Source of the DNA: Thermoplasmata archaeon
GTDB lineage: Archaea; Thermoplasmatota; Thermoplasmata; Thermoplasmatales; Thermoplasmataceae
Length of the DNA: 12,782 bases
Direction of reading: 5' to 3'
NCBI GenBank assembly: GCA_021797385.1
Contig: JAJZZW010000043.1
Coordinates: 1-12,782, forward strand
The notes beneath the pieces are model-generated. The model ran no database searches, was not told where the DNA came from, and saw only the letters and a list, made by a program, of their open reading frames with translations. Numbering within the stretch: the stretch's first letter is position 1; each line of letters starts with the position of its first letter. A program made the translations under genes and the position numbers. This document shows, one piece after another, positions 1 through 7,088 of the stretch.

Positions 1-36
1 GCAAACGTCTCGGGATAGTAGAACGTATATGGGATA
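1..36. other. Window edge downstream of lipB, no gene seen
   Basis: These 36 bases lie after the lipB stop codon. I see no open reading frame, clear T-rich terminator on the minus strand or repeat. The operon could continue beyond the window. Confidence 0.4.
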
Positions 37-696
37 TTAAAAGGGAATCCTGAGCATATTTTTGTTTTCAACTTCAGTAAACCTTCCGAAATGCATGGAA
101 AATTCATTTATCAGAGATTTTATTGCCTTCTCTCTTGGTATATCTACGTAGGATATTACATTGTTATTCATGCCGCATGGATTTATGAGGCTGAAGCCCT
201 TCATTACCGATGGTGATATATTGAGTGCCATGCCATGATAGGAAACATAATCATCAACAGCCATTCCCAGTGAGGCAACCTTCCTTTTCTCTCCTCTATC
301 ATCGATCCATATGCCGGGCTCCCCGTATAGCATGGCCCTGTAACCATAGGATTTCAGCATATCTATATATGATTCCTCTATACTTTCAAGAAGCTTCCTG
401 ACCTCCTTTTTGCCGTTGATTCTTACATCAAAAATAAAATATGTGACAAGCTGGCCTTCACCGTGGTATGTAACATCTCCGCCACGATCTGTTTTTATTA
501 CATCTACATTACTGTAATTTGAGGGGTCACTTTTCCTGCCTATGGTGTAAACACTATAGTGCTCCAGAAATAATACAGTATCAGGAATTTGATTATCCTT
601 CCTGGCCTTTACGAGCTTATACTGTAAATTGAGTGCATCACTGTATCCTATTTTTCCCAGATCGGTCCAGTAATTAGTCATTTCTCTCCGCCGCAT
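37..696 (-). CDS. lipB: Octanoyl/lipoyl-protein transferase LipB
   Basis: LipB moves an octanoyl group onto the lipoyl-domain lysine of E2 (or GcvH) through a thioester on a catalytic cysteine; LipA then inserts the sulfurs. The family pattern is plain: RGGDVTYHGEGQL at about residues 71-83, KVASLGM with the conserved lysine K139, HGMALN at 154-159, and NPCGM with the catalytic cysteine C174. At 219 aa it matches usual LipB length, and nothing essential is missing. The start at 696 has a GAGGGAT ribosome site (minus strand, 703-709) with suitable spacing, and overlaps the E3 gene by 23 bases. An alternative ATG at 681 (protein starting MTNYWTDLG) has GGAG only 4 bases away, closer than at other genes here. 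It is the last seen gene of the lipA-E1-E2-E3-lipB operon, so its likely target is the E2 encoded two genes upstream. The acyl donor in an archaeon is unclear. Confidence 0.93.
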   Translation of the reverse strand: MRRREMTNYWTDLGKIGYSDALNLQYKLVKARKDNQIPDTVLFLEHYSVYTIGRKSDPSNYSNVDVIKTDRGGDVTYHGEGQLVTYFIFDVRINGKKEVRKLLESIEESYIDMLKSYGYRAMLYGEPGIWIDDRGEKRKVASLGMAVDDYVSYHGMALNISPSVMKGFSLINPCGMNNNVISYVDIPREKAIKSLINEFSMHFGRFTEVENKNMLRIPF

Positions 697-1963
697 CTTT
701 TAATCCCTCAGAAACTGTGGGATGCGGATGTATTGTCAGAAACAGGTCATCTATGGAAAGCCCTGATTCTACTGCAAGACTGATTTCAGTTATAGATTCG
801 GAGGATCGAGGTGCAGCCACTCCAGCACCTGTTATGTTTCCATCATCATCGTAGTAAAGTTTGAAGAAGCCTTCCTTCTGATTCATGGTCAGCGATCTGG
901 GGTTTGCAAGTACCGGTATTTTATTATATTTGCTACCGGCTTTTCCAGTAAATGCTATTTCAGGGTCTGTATAAACAACAAAGGGAAGTGCCCTGTAATC
1001 TACAACAGTATCACTACCTAGAATATTTTCTGCAGCGACGTATCCATCATAGAATGCCTTATGTGCCAGCATGGGGCCACCAGAAACATCTCCTATGGCA
1101 TATATATTGTTTATATTTGTCCTTTTGTGTTCATCTGTCTGTATGAATTTTCCATCCATCTGTATTCCCAGTTTCTCTATTCCCGTATCTGCTGTACTGG
1201 GTATGCGTCCTACCGACATGAGAACCGTATCCGCCTCTATATTATCGGCACCCTCTACTGTAACTGTATACTTTTTGTTTTTCTTCACTGATTGCACCTT
1301 ACTACCTGTCATGATCTTAACACCCAGCTTCCTGAGCTTTTTATCAACTTCCCTTGCAAGGTCTTCCTCTATTTCTGGAAGTATTCTATCTTTCATTTCA
1401 ACTATATAAACGTCGGATCCCAGTTTTCTGAAGGCGGTTCCCATTTCAACACCTATATATCCACCGCCTATTATCACCAGTTTGTCAGGAATGTTTTCCA
1501 TGGCAAGTATTTCCCTGTTATAGTAAACATCATCTATACCCTTTATTTTCACAGGTACAGATCCGGTATCTATGACTATGTTTTCCGCCGAATAATCGAT
1601 TCCATTGACCGTAACAGTATTTCTGTCCTTTACGCTCCCTGTGCCGTATACTATCTTCGCTCCGAGGCTCAGGCACAGTTTCTCTGCACCGCCGGTTATC
1701 CGTGTAACAACTGATTGCTTCCATTTCTGCCACTCCTTCATATCCAGATTGTATTTCATGGAAACTCCAGGCATATCCTTCAAATATTCGATTCCCTCGC
1801 TCAGTTCTATAAGGGCCTTGGATGGGATACACCCGTAATTCAGGCATTCACCGCCGAATTTTTCCTTTTCAATGATCAGAACCTTTTTTTTATGTTTCAG
1901 CAATCTCAGGGCGGAATAGTAACCCCCGGCACCGGACCCTATAAACGCAGCATCGAAATCCAT
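674..1963 (-). CDS. lpdA: Dihydrolipoyl dehydrogenase (E3)
   Basis: E3 reoxidises the dihydrolipoyl arm of E2 with FAD and NAD+, regenerating the complex. The FAD-binding GSGAGG lies at residues 9-14, and the redox-active disulfide motif GGECLNYGC has C40 and C45. A second Rossmann fold GGGYIGVE (166-173) has an acidic residue, E189, at the end of its second strand, as in NAD-preferring enzymes. The FAD ribityl motif is AIGDVSGG. The C-terminal HPHPTVSE holds the His-Glu pair (H414, E419) that acts across the dimer. The protein has 429 residues, a little shorter than the usual 450-475. The ATG follows the E2 stop directly (TGAATG) and a GGTGAT site sits three bases upstream of it, inside the E2 gene, which suggests coupled translation. 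It is the fifth gene of the operon and probably serves this complex; any sharing with other lipoyl enzymes cannot be judged here. Confidence 0.95.
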   Translation of the reverse strand: MDFDAAFIGSGAGGYYSALRLLKHKKKVLIIEKEKFGGECLNYGCIPSKALIELSEGIEYLKDMPGVSMKYNLDMKEWQKWKQSVVTRITGGAEKLCLSLGAKIVYGTGSVKDRNTVTVNGIDYSAENIVIDTGSVPVKIKGIDDVYYNREILAMENIPDKLVIIGGGYIGVEMGTAFRKLGSDVYIVEMKDRILPEIEEDLAREVDKKLRKLGVKIMTGSKVQSVKKNKKYTVTVEGADNIEADTVLMSVGRIPSTADTGIEKLGIQMDGKFIQTDEHKRTNINNIYAIGDVSGGPMLAHKAFYDGYVAAENILGSDTVVDYRALPFVVYTDPEIAFTGKAGSKYNKIPVLANPRSLTMNQKEGFFKLYYDDDGNITGAGVAAPRSSESITEISLAVESGLSIDDLFLTIHPHPTVSEGLKDAAERND

Positions 1964-3121
1964 TCAATCACCAATGTACATTAATGGATATTCAAGAACC
2001 TCTTTTAATCTGCCGAGGAAACGGGCAGCTTCGGCTCCGTCTATCAGCCTGTGGTCGCAGGCAAGTGTAAGATAAAGCCCCTGTCTCAGCTCCCCATTCA
2101 CGAAGCCGGATGTTCTGGAATTAATCTCGAGTATTGCAACTTCAGGATAATTTATTATGGGTGTGGCCATTATTCCACCTATAGACCCTATATTTGTCAC
2201 CGAAAATGTTGAACCCTGAACATCCTGTAGCTGTAGCTTACCCGTTCTAGCACGTTCTGCCATATCCTTTATTTCATCTGATATCTGGAATAGATTCTTT
2301 GATGCAACATCTCTTACAACCACAACGGTTAATCCTGTTGGAGAATCCACTGCAACACCGATATTATAACTTTTCTTTATTGTGTAGGTCTTATCATTTT
2401 CATTATAAATAGCGTTAAGCTTCGGGAAATCCTTGAAGGCAACCGTTACAGCCTTTACAAAAAAGGCTGTGAAGCTCAGATACCTCTTTCCAGTATACTG
2501 TTTTATGGATTTTTCTATATTGCCTGTATCTATGAAATCTGTAATGGTAAAATGCGGTATTATCTGCTTTGATTTTGTCATTTTATCAAATATGATCTTC
2601 CTTATACCGGCGGGTGTGAATATTTCATCTTCACTGGATGCGCCTGCAACAGCTTTCGGTGCCTCCACGGTTTTCTGGGATGCGAAACGGTCTATATCAT
2701 CCTTTGTTATCCTTCCATCAGCAGATGCCGGTTTAACCTTCAGAATATCCACATTCTGTGATCTTGCATATGCACGAACTGCAGGGGTTGCCTTCACACT
2801 GGGTATTTTCTCATCTGTACTTATCGAAACCTCCTGTTTCAGGGCCGGCACCTCCTTTTTATCTCCTGAAGGCGTGTTTGATTCATCAGGCGAATCAATT
2901 TCAAGGATTGCTTCCCCTATCATAGCGGTTTCACCCTCGTTGACCAGGGTTTTAACAATTTTCCCTGCAACAGGTGACGGTATCTTTACGGTTATTTTAT
3001 CCGTCATAACCTCTACCAGTTCATCATCTTTCTTCACCGAATCGCCCGGTTTTACATTCCATTTTACTATTTCTCCTTCCTGAATGCCCTCACCAATTGG
3101 GGGTAAACTAACAGTATACAT
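1964..3121 (-). CDS. 2-oxoacid dehydrogenase E2, lipoyl acyltransferase
   Basis: E2 is the core of the complex. Its swinging lipoyl arm takes the acyl group from E1 and passes it to CoA. The order is one lipoyl domain (about residues 1-78, lipoyl lysine K42 in MTDKITV), a charged linker, a peripheral subunit-binding domain (about 109-146, ATPAVRAYAR to DGRITKDDI), a second linker, and the catalytic acyltransferase domain (about 165-385) ending in DHRLIDG with catalytic H357 and D361. The frame can be opened to a TTG at 3133, but the ATG at 3121 is chosen. It gives MYTVSLPPIGEG, the normal lipoyl-domain beginning, and has GGTGAT four bases upstream. The E1-beta stop lies 13 bases before it. 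The subunit-binding domain reads KPASADGRI where many relatives have a glycine-richer KGTGPDGRI-like loop. A branched-chain-type acyltransferase fits the E1 partners best, but substrate is not proven. Confidence 0.94.
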   Translation of the reverse strand: MYTVSLPPIGEGIQEGEIVKWNVKPGDSVKKDDELVEVMTDKITVKIPSPVAGKIVKTLVNEGETAMIGEAILEIDSPDESNTPSGDKKEVPALKQEVSISTDEKIPSVKATPAVRAYARSQNVDILKVKPASADGRITKDDIDRFASQKTVEAPKAVAGASSEDEIFTPAGIRKIIFDKMTKSKQIIPHFTITDFIDTGNIEKSIKQYTGKRYLSFTAFFVKAVTVAFKDFPKLNAIYNENDKTYTIKKSYNIGVAVDSPTGLTVVVVRDVASKNLFQISDEIKDMAERARTGKLQLQDVQGSTFSVTNIGSIGGIMATPIINYPEVAILEINSRTSGFVNGELRQGLYLTLACDHRLIDGAEAARFLGRLKEVLEYPLMYIGD

Positions 3122-3134
3122 CTTTATCACCAAA

Positions 3135-4100
3135 TCAGTATTTCAACAGTTTTTCTATTGCCGCCATTATTCTCTTCTCGTTTGGCACATAATAATCTTC
3201 CAGCGCAAAGGGTATGGGTATATCAAGCCCTGTAACTCTCAGAATAGGTGCAGCAAGATAATCAATAGCTCTCTCGGAAATTGTGGCCGAAAGTTCAGCA
3301 CCTACACCGAACATCTTTGGGGCCTCATGAACTATGAGTACCTTTCCTGTCTTTTTCACACTTGCCATGATCGTGTCAAGATCGAACGGGCTCAAAGTTC
3401 TCAAATCTATTATCTGTGCATTTACACTGTTCTTTTCCACAGTGCTTTTAACAAGTGGCACAGCCGGTCCATACGTTATTATTGTAAGGTCATCCCCTTC
3501 CCTTATGACGTTAGCCTTTCTAAGGTCGATTTTATAATAATCGTCAGGAACGTCCATTTTCCCGGCGTAATATAATCTCTTGGGCTCAAGAAATATAACA
3601 GGGTCATTCAACTCTATGGAAGAAAGTAATAATCCTTTTGCATCATATGGATTTGAAGGTGTTACAACAGTAAGCCCCTGTGTATGTGTAAAATATGCCT
3701 CACCACTCTGTGAATGGTAGGGTCCTCCGTGAACACCCCCGCCGTAGGGGGTTCTCAGAACCATGGGTAATGTGTAATCTCCATTGGTCCTGTACCTGAG
3801 TTTCGCCATCTGGTTTATAATCTGGTCCATAGCAGTGTAAATAAAGTCCTGGAACTGAATTTCCGGTATAGCTTTAAGTCCGGCCATGGACATTCCTATT
3901 CCGAATCCCACTATACCCAACTCCGCAAGTGGTGTATCCATAACCCTCTCTCTGCCATATTTTGCAAGCAATCCCTCAGTAACCCTGAACACCCCTCCAT
4001 CTGTTCCTACATCCTCTCCCAAAAGTATTATTGAATCATCTTTTTCCATTGCATTATTCAATCCACTGTTAAGTGCCTTTACCATGGTCATCTGGGTCAT
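3135..4100 (-). CDS. 2-oxoacid dehydrogenase E1 component, beta subunit
   Basis: E1-beta pairs with E1-alpha to form the thiamin-diphosphate decarboxylase that reductively acylates the E2 lipoyl arm. The protein has 321 residues, normal for the family. The ThDP-activating glutamate is in DTPLAELGIVGFGIG (E60). PYGGGVHGGPYHSQSGEAYF (118-137) carries the conserved HSQS-EAY signature, and VTPSNPYDAKGLL (146-158) is the usual pyrimidine-domain stretch. The ATG overlaps the E1-alpha stop as ATGA and has a strong GAGGTGAT ribosome site five bases upstream, so the two subunits are probably made in step. Both 2-oxoisovalerate and pyruvate dehydrogenase beta subunits look like this. The branched-chain assignment comes from E1-alpha and from the known T. 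acidophilum complex, which prefers branched-chain 2-oxoacids. Confidence 0.94.
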   Translation of the reverse strand: MTQMTMVKALNSGLNNAMEKDDSIILLGEDVGTDGGVFRVTEGLLAKYGRERVMDTPLAELGIVGFGIGMSMAGLKAIPEIQFQDFIYTAMDQIINQMAKLRYRTNGDYTLPMVLRTPYGGGVHGGPYHSQSGEAYFTHTQGLTVVTPSNPYDAKGLLLSSIELNDPVIFLEPKRLYYAGKMDVPDDYYKIDLRKANVIREGDDLTIITYGPAVPLVKSTVEKNSVNAQIIDLRTLSPFDLDTIMASVKKTGKVLIVHEAPKMFGVGAELSATISERAIDYLAAPILRVTGLDIPIPFALEDYYVPNEKRIMAAIEKLLKY

Positions 4101-5131
4101 TGTATATCACCTCTTTCCTCACTTATGTACCACGGTTCATCCTCGTACAGATTTCCCATCATGGTACTCTTATCGGGTTTCGGTGCCTTTTCATATTTGT
4201 CTATAAGCTGTGATGTTGTTTCATCCATCTCAGCATTTATGTTGCTGATATCCTTATCGGTTAAAATTTTCATGTCCTTCAGCATTTTCTGATTTACAAC
4301 AAGAGGGTCCTTATCTCCACCTTCTATTACTGTTGTGGTTCTATACTTATTCGGGTCATCGGCTGTTGAATGGGGACCCATTCTGTAAGTCATTGCTTCA
4401 ATAAGTATAGGCTGGTTTTCAGCACTTTCCAGCGCCTGTCTTGTTGCCCGGTAAACTTCCAGAAAATTTGTACCGTCTATTCTTATTCCTGTGAATCCGT
4501 AAGCTTCTGCCTTTTTATAGATAGCACCTCTCGTTTCTTCATAGGTGTTGCTGAAGGCCTTATCAGTACTTGGATATGTTGGAACAGATATGGCAAACTG
4601 GTTATTCTCAACAAAAAATACCATGGGCAAGTTATAAACTCCTGCAAAATTCATGGCAACATGAAAATCAGGCGTCGATGTTGCACCGTCTCCAAATGTT
4701 GTGATTACAGAACCCTTCTGTTTCCTGTATTTCTTTGCATATGCAATTCCGGTTGCTGATGTTAAATGCCCGGCAACAGGTGTTATAACCGCACCTATAT
4801 TATATTTTTTCAGTGAGAAATGATCCGGCATATCTCTCCCTATTTCATTATCTGTGGCAGTTGCAAATACCTGGGATAGGATTGTATCTATTGGTATACC
4901 CATCTGTAGCAGTACACCGAAATCCCTGTAATAGGGATAAAAGAAATCCTCATCCCTTATTGCCATGCCCAGTCCAACATGTATAGCTTCATGCCCCATC
5001 AGTGGAATATAGAATGGTAAAAATCCCTGCCTGCTAGCATTGAGCATTTTCTTATCAAAAAGCCTTTCCATTACCATATTCTTATATGCGGTCAACAAAC
5101 CTTCCTTGCTAATATCAGTTTCCTCAATCAT
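4097..5131 (-). CDS. 2-oxoacid dehydrogenase E1 component, alpha subunit (branched-chain type)
   Basis: E1-alpha binds the diphosphate of thiamin and Mg2+ and, with E1-beta, decarboxylates a 2-oxoacid. The ThDP fold begins at GDGATSTPDFHVAMNF (147-162) and ends at ENNQFAIS (175-182), the classic GDG...NN motif. The active-site loop reads MGPHSTADDPNKYR (251-264, H254). This HSTxDD...YR form resembles branched-chain 2-oxoacid dehydrogenases (leucine, isoleucine and valine breakdown) more than the HGHSMSDP form of pyruvate dehydrogenases. The length of 344 aa is normal. The start overlaps the lipA stop by eight bases (ATGATTGA) and has GAGGGAT four bases upstream. Products would be isovaleryl-, 2-methylbutyryl- or isobutyryl-CoA; activity with pyruvate is also possible, as reported for the Thermoplasma enzyme. 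Confidence 0.93.
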   Translation of the reverse strand: MIEETDISKEGLLTAYKNMVMERLFDKKMLNASRQGFLPFYIPLMGHEAIHVGLGMAIRDEDFFYPYYRDFGVLLQMGIPIDTILSQVFATATDNEIGRDMPDHFSLKKYNIGAVITPVAGHLTSATGIAYAKKYRKQKGSVITTFGDGATSTPDFHVAMNFAGVYNLPMVFFVENNQFAISVPTYPSTDKAFSNTYEETRGAIYKKAEAYGFTGIRIDGTNFLEVYRATRQALESAENQPILIEAMTYRMGPHSTADDPNKYRTTTVIEGGDKDPLVVNQKMLKDMKILTDKDISNINAEMDETTSQLIDKYEKAPKPDKSTMMGNLYEDEPWYISEERGDIQ

Positions 5132-5981
5132 GCTTATCCCTCATTTTTATATATCCTTCAGCTGCCCTGTAAGAAGTTCTCACAAGCGGGCCGGAGGCCA
5201 CAAAGGAAAATCCAATCTCATAACCCTTTTTTTCAAAGAATTTGAATCTATCCATGGATGAATATTCCTTTACCTCTAACTGTTTTTTGGTAGGCCTGAG
5301 ATACTGGCCAACAGTTAGTATTTCGACTCCTGCCCCTCTCAGGTCATTCATGGTCTCTATTACCTCTTCATCGGTCTCTCCCAGACCAATCATTATTGAT
5401 GATTTTGTTATGGTATTTTTACCATTTTCTTTTATATATTTAAGAACTGCCAGACTCTGATCATACCCTGCCCGCAGGTCACGAACCGATGGAGTCAGTC
5501 TCCTAACTGTTTCAATATTATGTGCTATCACATTTGGCTTTGATTCTATTATTTTGTCTATATCTTGCTGATTGCCGCTGAAGTCCGGAATTAAAACCTC
5601 AATTTTTATTCCCAGCTCCCTGACCTTTTTTACCACGGCCGCAAATGCCGAGGATCCCTTATCTGGTAGATCATCCCTGTCCACGGATGTTATTACCACA
5701 TAATCAAGTCCCATGAGCTTAACAGATTCGTATACCTTTTCCGGCTCCTCCGGGTCCAGGGGGAGCATGCCTCCATGTGTAACTGCACAGAATCTGCAAC
5801 CTCTCGAGCAGTTGGACCCAAGAATCATGAATGTCGCCGTTCCACTTTCCCAGCATTCGCTTATATTAGGGCAGTGTGCCTCTTCACAAACCGTATAAAG
5901 GTCCCTGGATCCCAACGTATTTTTTATGAAAGTATAGCGTTCTCCTGTAGGAAGTTTAACCTTATACGGGACTCTCATCAT
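5124..5981 (-). CDS. lipA: Lipoyl synthase LipA (radical SAM)
   Basis: LipA inserts two sulfur atoms at C6 and C8 of the protein-bound octanoyl chain. Both of its 4Fe-4S clusters are present: the auxiliary cluster motif CEEAHCPNISEC (C32, C37, C43) and the radical-SAM CxxxCxxC motif CSRGCRFC (C58, C62, C65). The C-terminal RTSY (268-271) supplies the serine that ligates the sacrificed auxiliary cluster. At 285 aa it is a compact but complete version. Two ATGs stand in tandem at 5981 and 5978. A TATA box at 6001-6010 puts the transcript start at about 5979-5982, so the mRNA is probably leaderless and translation opens at one of these. LipA is the first gene of the six-gene operon. Having a [4Fe-4S] enzyme lead an operon for its own substrate complex suggests that lipoylation and complex assembly are co-ordinated. 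Confidence 0.96.
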   Translation of the reverse strand: MMRVPYKVKLPTGERYTFIKNTLGSRDLYTVCEEAHCPNISECWESGTATFMILGSNCSRGCRFCAVTHGGMLPLDPEEPEKVYESVKLMGLDYVVITSVDRDDLPDKGSSAFAAVVKKVRELGIKIEVLIPDFSGNQQDIDKIIESKPNVIAHNIETVRRLTPSVRDLRAGYDQSLAVLKYIKENGKNTITKSSIMIGLGETDEEVIETMNDLRGAGVEILTVGQYLRPTKKQLEVKEYSSMDRFKFFEKKGYEIGFSFVASGPLVRTSYRAAEGYIKMRDKHD

Positions 5982-6010
5982 GTTTCATCCATTGGTAGAA
6001 AATATATAAA
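5979..6010 (-). promoter_or_regulatory. Promoter of the lipA-E1-E2-E3-lipB operon
   Basis: On the minus strand TTTATATATT (6010-6001) is an archaeal TATA box preceded by a purine-containing BRE-like GCGAAG. Its centre is about 26 bases from the lipA ATG, the usual distance to a transcription start. This predicts a leaderless or almost leaderless message. No other convincing promoter was seen between here and lipB. Confidence 0.7.
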
Positions 6011-6015
6011 CTTCG

Positions 6016-6046
6016 CGTTATTAACGTTAACAATTGCCGATTAACG
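6016..6046. promoter_or_regulatory. Cluster of TTAACG/CGTTAA half-sites upstream of lipA
   Basis: A perfect 10-bp palindrome TTAACGTTAA lies at 6021-6030. Another TTAACG lies at 6041-6046, exactly 20 bp from the first, and a CGTTA lies at 6016-6020. The cluster sits directly upstream of the BRE and TATA box, where archaeal activators usually bind; a repressor there is also possible. The regulator is unknown. AT-rich DNA makes such short words easy to meet by chance, but the 20-bp spacing and clustering in an 80-bp gap are suggestive. Confidence 0.4.
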
Positions 6047-6061
6047 GGGAGAAGAGGGCGT

Positions 6062-7051
6062 TCAAGAATCTTCAATGTATCTGTACATCTTTATAGCATC
6101 CCTGTTAGGCAAAACATCATGTACTCTGATTACATCAACCCCGTTATTGTTTAGATAAATAGATGTGGCAATTGTCCCGCCAGCCCTATCTTCCACACTG
6201 CTTCCAGTTATTTTTCCGATAATGCTTTTCCTCGAAGTTCCGAATAGTGTATCAAATCCTAGGAAAAAGGACCACGGGGAACGGAGAATAGACATATTCC
6301 CATGAAAATCCTTTGAAAATCCTATTCCCGGATCAAGTATAATATTTTCTGGATCAATGCCAGCCTGAATCATTGCATTTATCCGGTTATAAAAAAATAT
6401 GTTAATTTCAACAAAAATATTATCATAGCGAGTAAATTGGCCCATATTCTGCGGGGTACCTCTCATATGCATGGCTATACATTTCACTTCGTTGTCTCTT
6501 GCAATATTGATCATCCGCGGATCCTCAAATCCAGATATGTCATTTATATAATCAATTCCATACTTTATTGATCTTTTTATTGTATCATAATGCCGAGAAT
6601 CAACGGATACTGGTATATCTGAAACTGACTTTATATATTCAAGTATACTTTTAATTCTTGAAAATTCTGTTTCAGGATCAACTTCTGAACTTCCGGGTCT
6701 TGTGCTTTCACCACCTATGTCAATTATGTCAGGTTTCAAATCTATCATGCGGTCAATGGCTTCTGTACCGGCAACTCTAGAACCATTGAAAAATGAATCC
6801 GGCGTTGCATTAAGTATCCCCATGATTTTAGTTTTTTTATTCCTTAATTTCGCCTCAATATTTCCGGAAATCCGATCCTCAAAACCTGTAAATATATTAT
6901 TTCGTAAAAAAAATTCTTTAATTAAGCCAGAAGAAAATTTATCAGAGCTATAATCATATTTCACGCCTGCAATTTTTATACCACCATTTTCGGACTCCAT
7001 ATAATGGCTGAGCATATCTTTATTTTTTGGATCGGGAAAAACAATTTCCAT
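6062..7051 (-). CDS. folP: Dihydropteroate synthase
   Basis: DHPS joins 6-hydroxymethyl-dihydropterin diphosphate to p-aminobenzoate, a step in folate-type pterin synthesis. The TIM-barrel motifs are complete: MGILNATPDSF (77-87), DIGGESTRPG (111-120), VSVDSRH (148-154), INDISG (169-174), MHMRGTPQNM (194-203), ILDPGIGFSK (238-247), GTSRKSIIG (271-279) and VIRVHDV (307-313). The pterin and pABA-loop residues D112, R118, D151, N170, D240, K247, S273 and R309 look intact, so it should be active. About 72 residues precede the barrel, whereas E. coli-type DHPS begins almost at the first motif; some bacterial and archaeal DHPS have a comparable N-terminal region. The ATG at 7051 is preceded by an AT-rich TATA-like stretch and no ribosome site, suggesting a leaderless message. 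It lies 37 bases after the MFS gene and 80 bases before lipA. Confidence 0.93.
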   Translation of the reverse strand: MEIVFPDPKNKDMLSHYMESENGGIKIAGVKYDYSSDKFSSGLIKEFFLRNNIFTGFEDRISGNIEAKLRNKKTKIMGILNATPDSFFNGSRVAGTEAIDRMIDLKPDIIDIGGESTRPGSSEVDPETEFSRIKSILEYIKSVSDIPVSVDSRHYDTIKRSIKYGIDYINDISGFEDPRMINIARDNEVKCIAMHMRGTPQNMGQFTRYDNIFVEINIFFYNRINAMIQAGIDPENIILDPGIGFSKDFHGNMSILRSPWSFFLGFDTLFGTSRKSIIGKITGSSVEDRAGGTIATSIYLNNNGVDVIRVHDVLPNRDAIKMYRYIEDS

Positions 7052-7067
7052 ATGATTGCAGGTTATG

Positions 7068-7083
7068 TTTAAATATTATTAAG
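7068..7083 (-). promoter_or_regulatory. Probable folP promoter (TATA-like)
   Basis: The minus strand reads TTAATAATATTTAAA across 7082-7068 in the 37-bp gap between the MFS transporter stop and the folP ATG. Depending on which part acts as the TATA box, transcription would start within a few bases of the ATG at 7051. folP may also be read through from the upstream MFS gene. Confidence 0.45.
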
Positions 7084-7088
7084 CCTTT

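Noticed and set aside
679..681. Alternative lipB start giving MTNYWTDLG
   Set aside because: It is possible, but its GGAG is only four bases away. The ATG at 696 has GAGGGAT with spacing like that at E1-alpha, so 696 is preferred, though not with certainty.
1530..1847. 105-codon minus-strand frame inside the E3 gene
   Set aside because: It is another frame of a gene with full E3 motifs, with arginine/glutamate-rich translated sequence and no family match.
2433..3083. 216-codon plus-strand open frame opposite the E2 gene
   Set aside because: It is the antisense shadow of a clear E2 gene, has no ribosome site or recognisable domain, and has a serine/phenylalanine-rich composition typical of antisense frames.
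5142..5158. TATA-like TTTTTATATATCC inside the 3' end of lipA
   Set aside because: It lies in coding sequence on the wrong strand for the operon genes and drives no plausible downstream gene.
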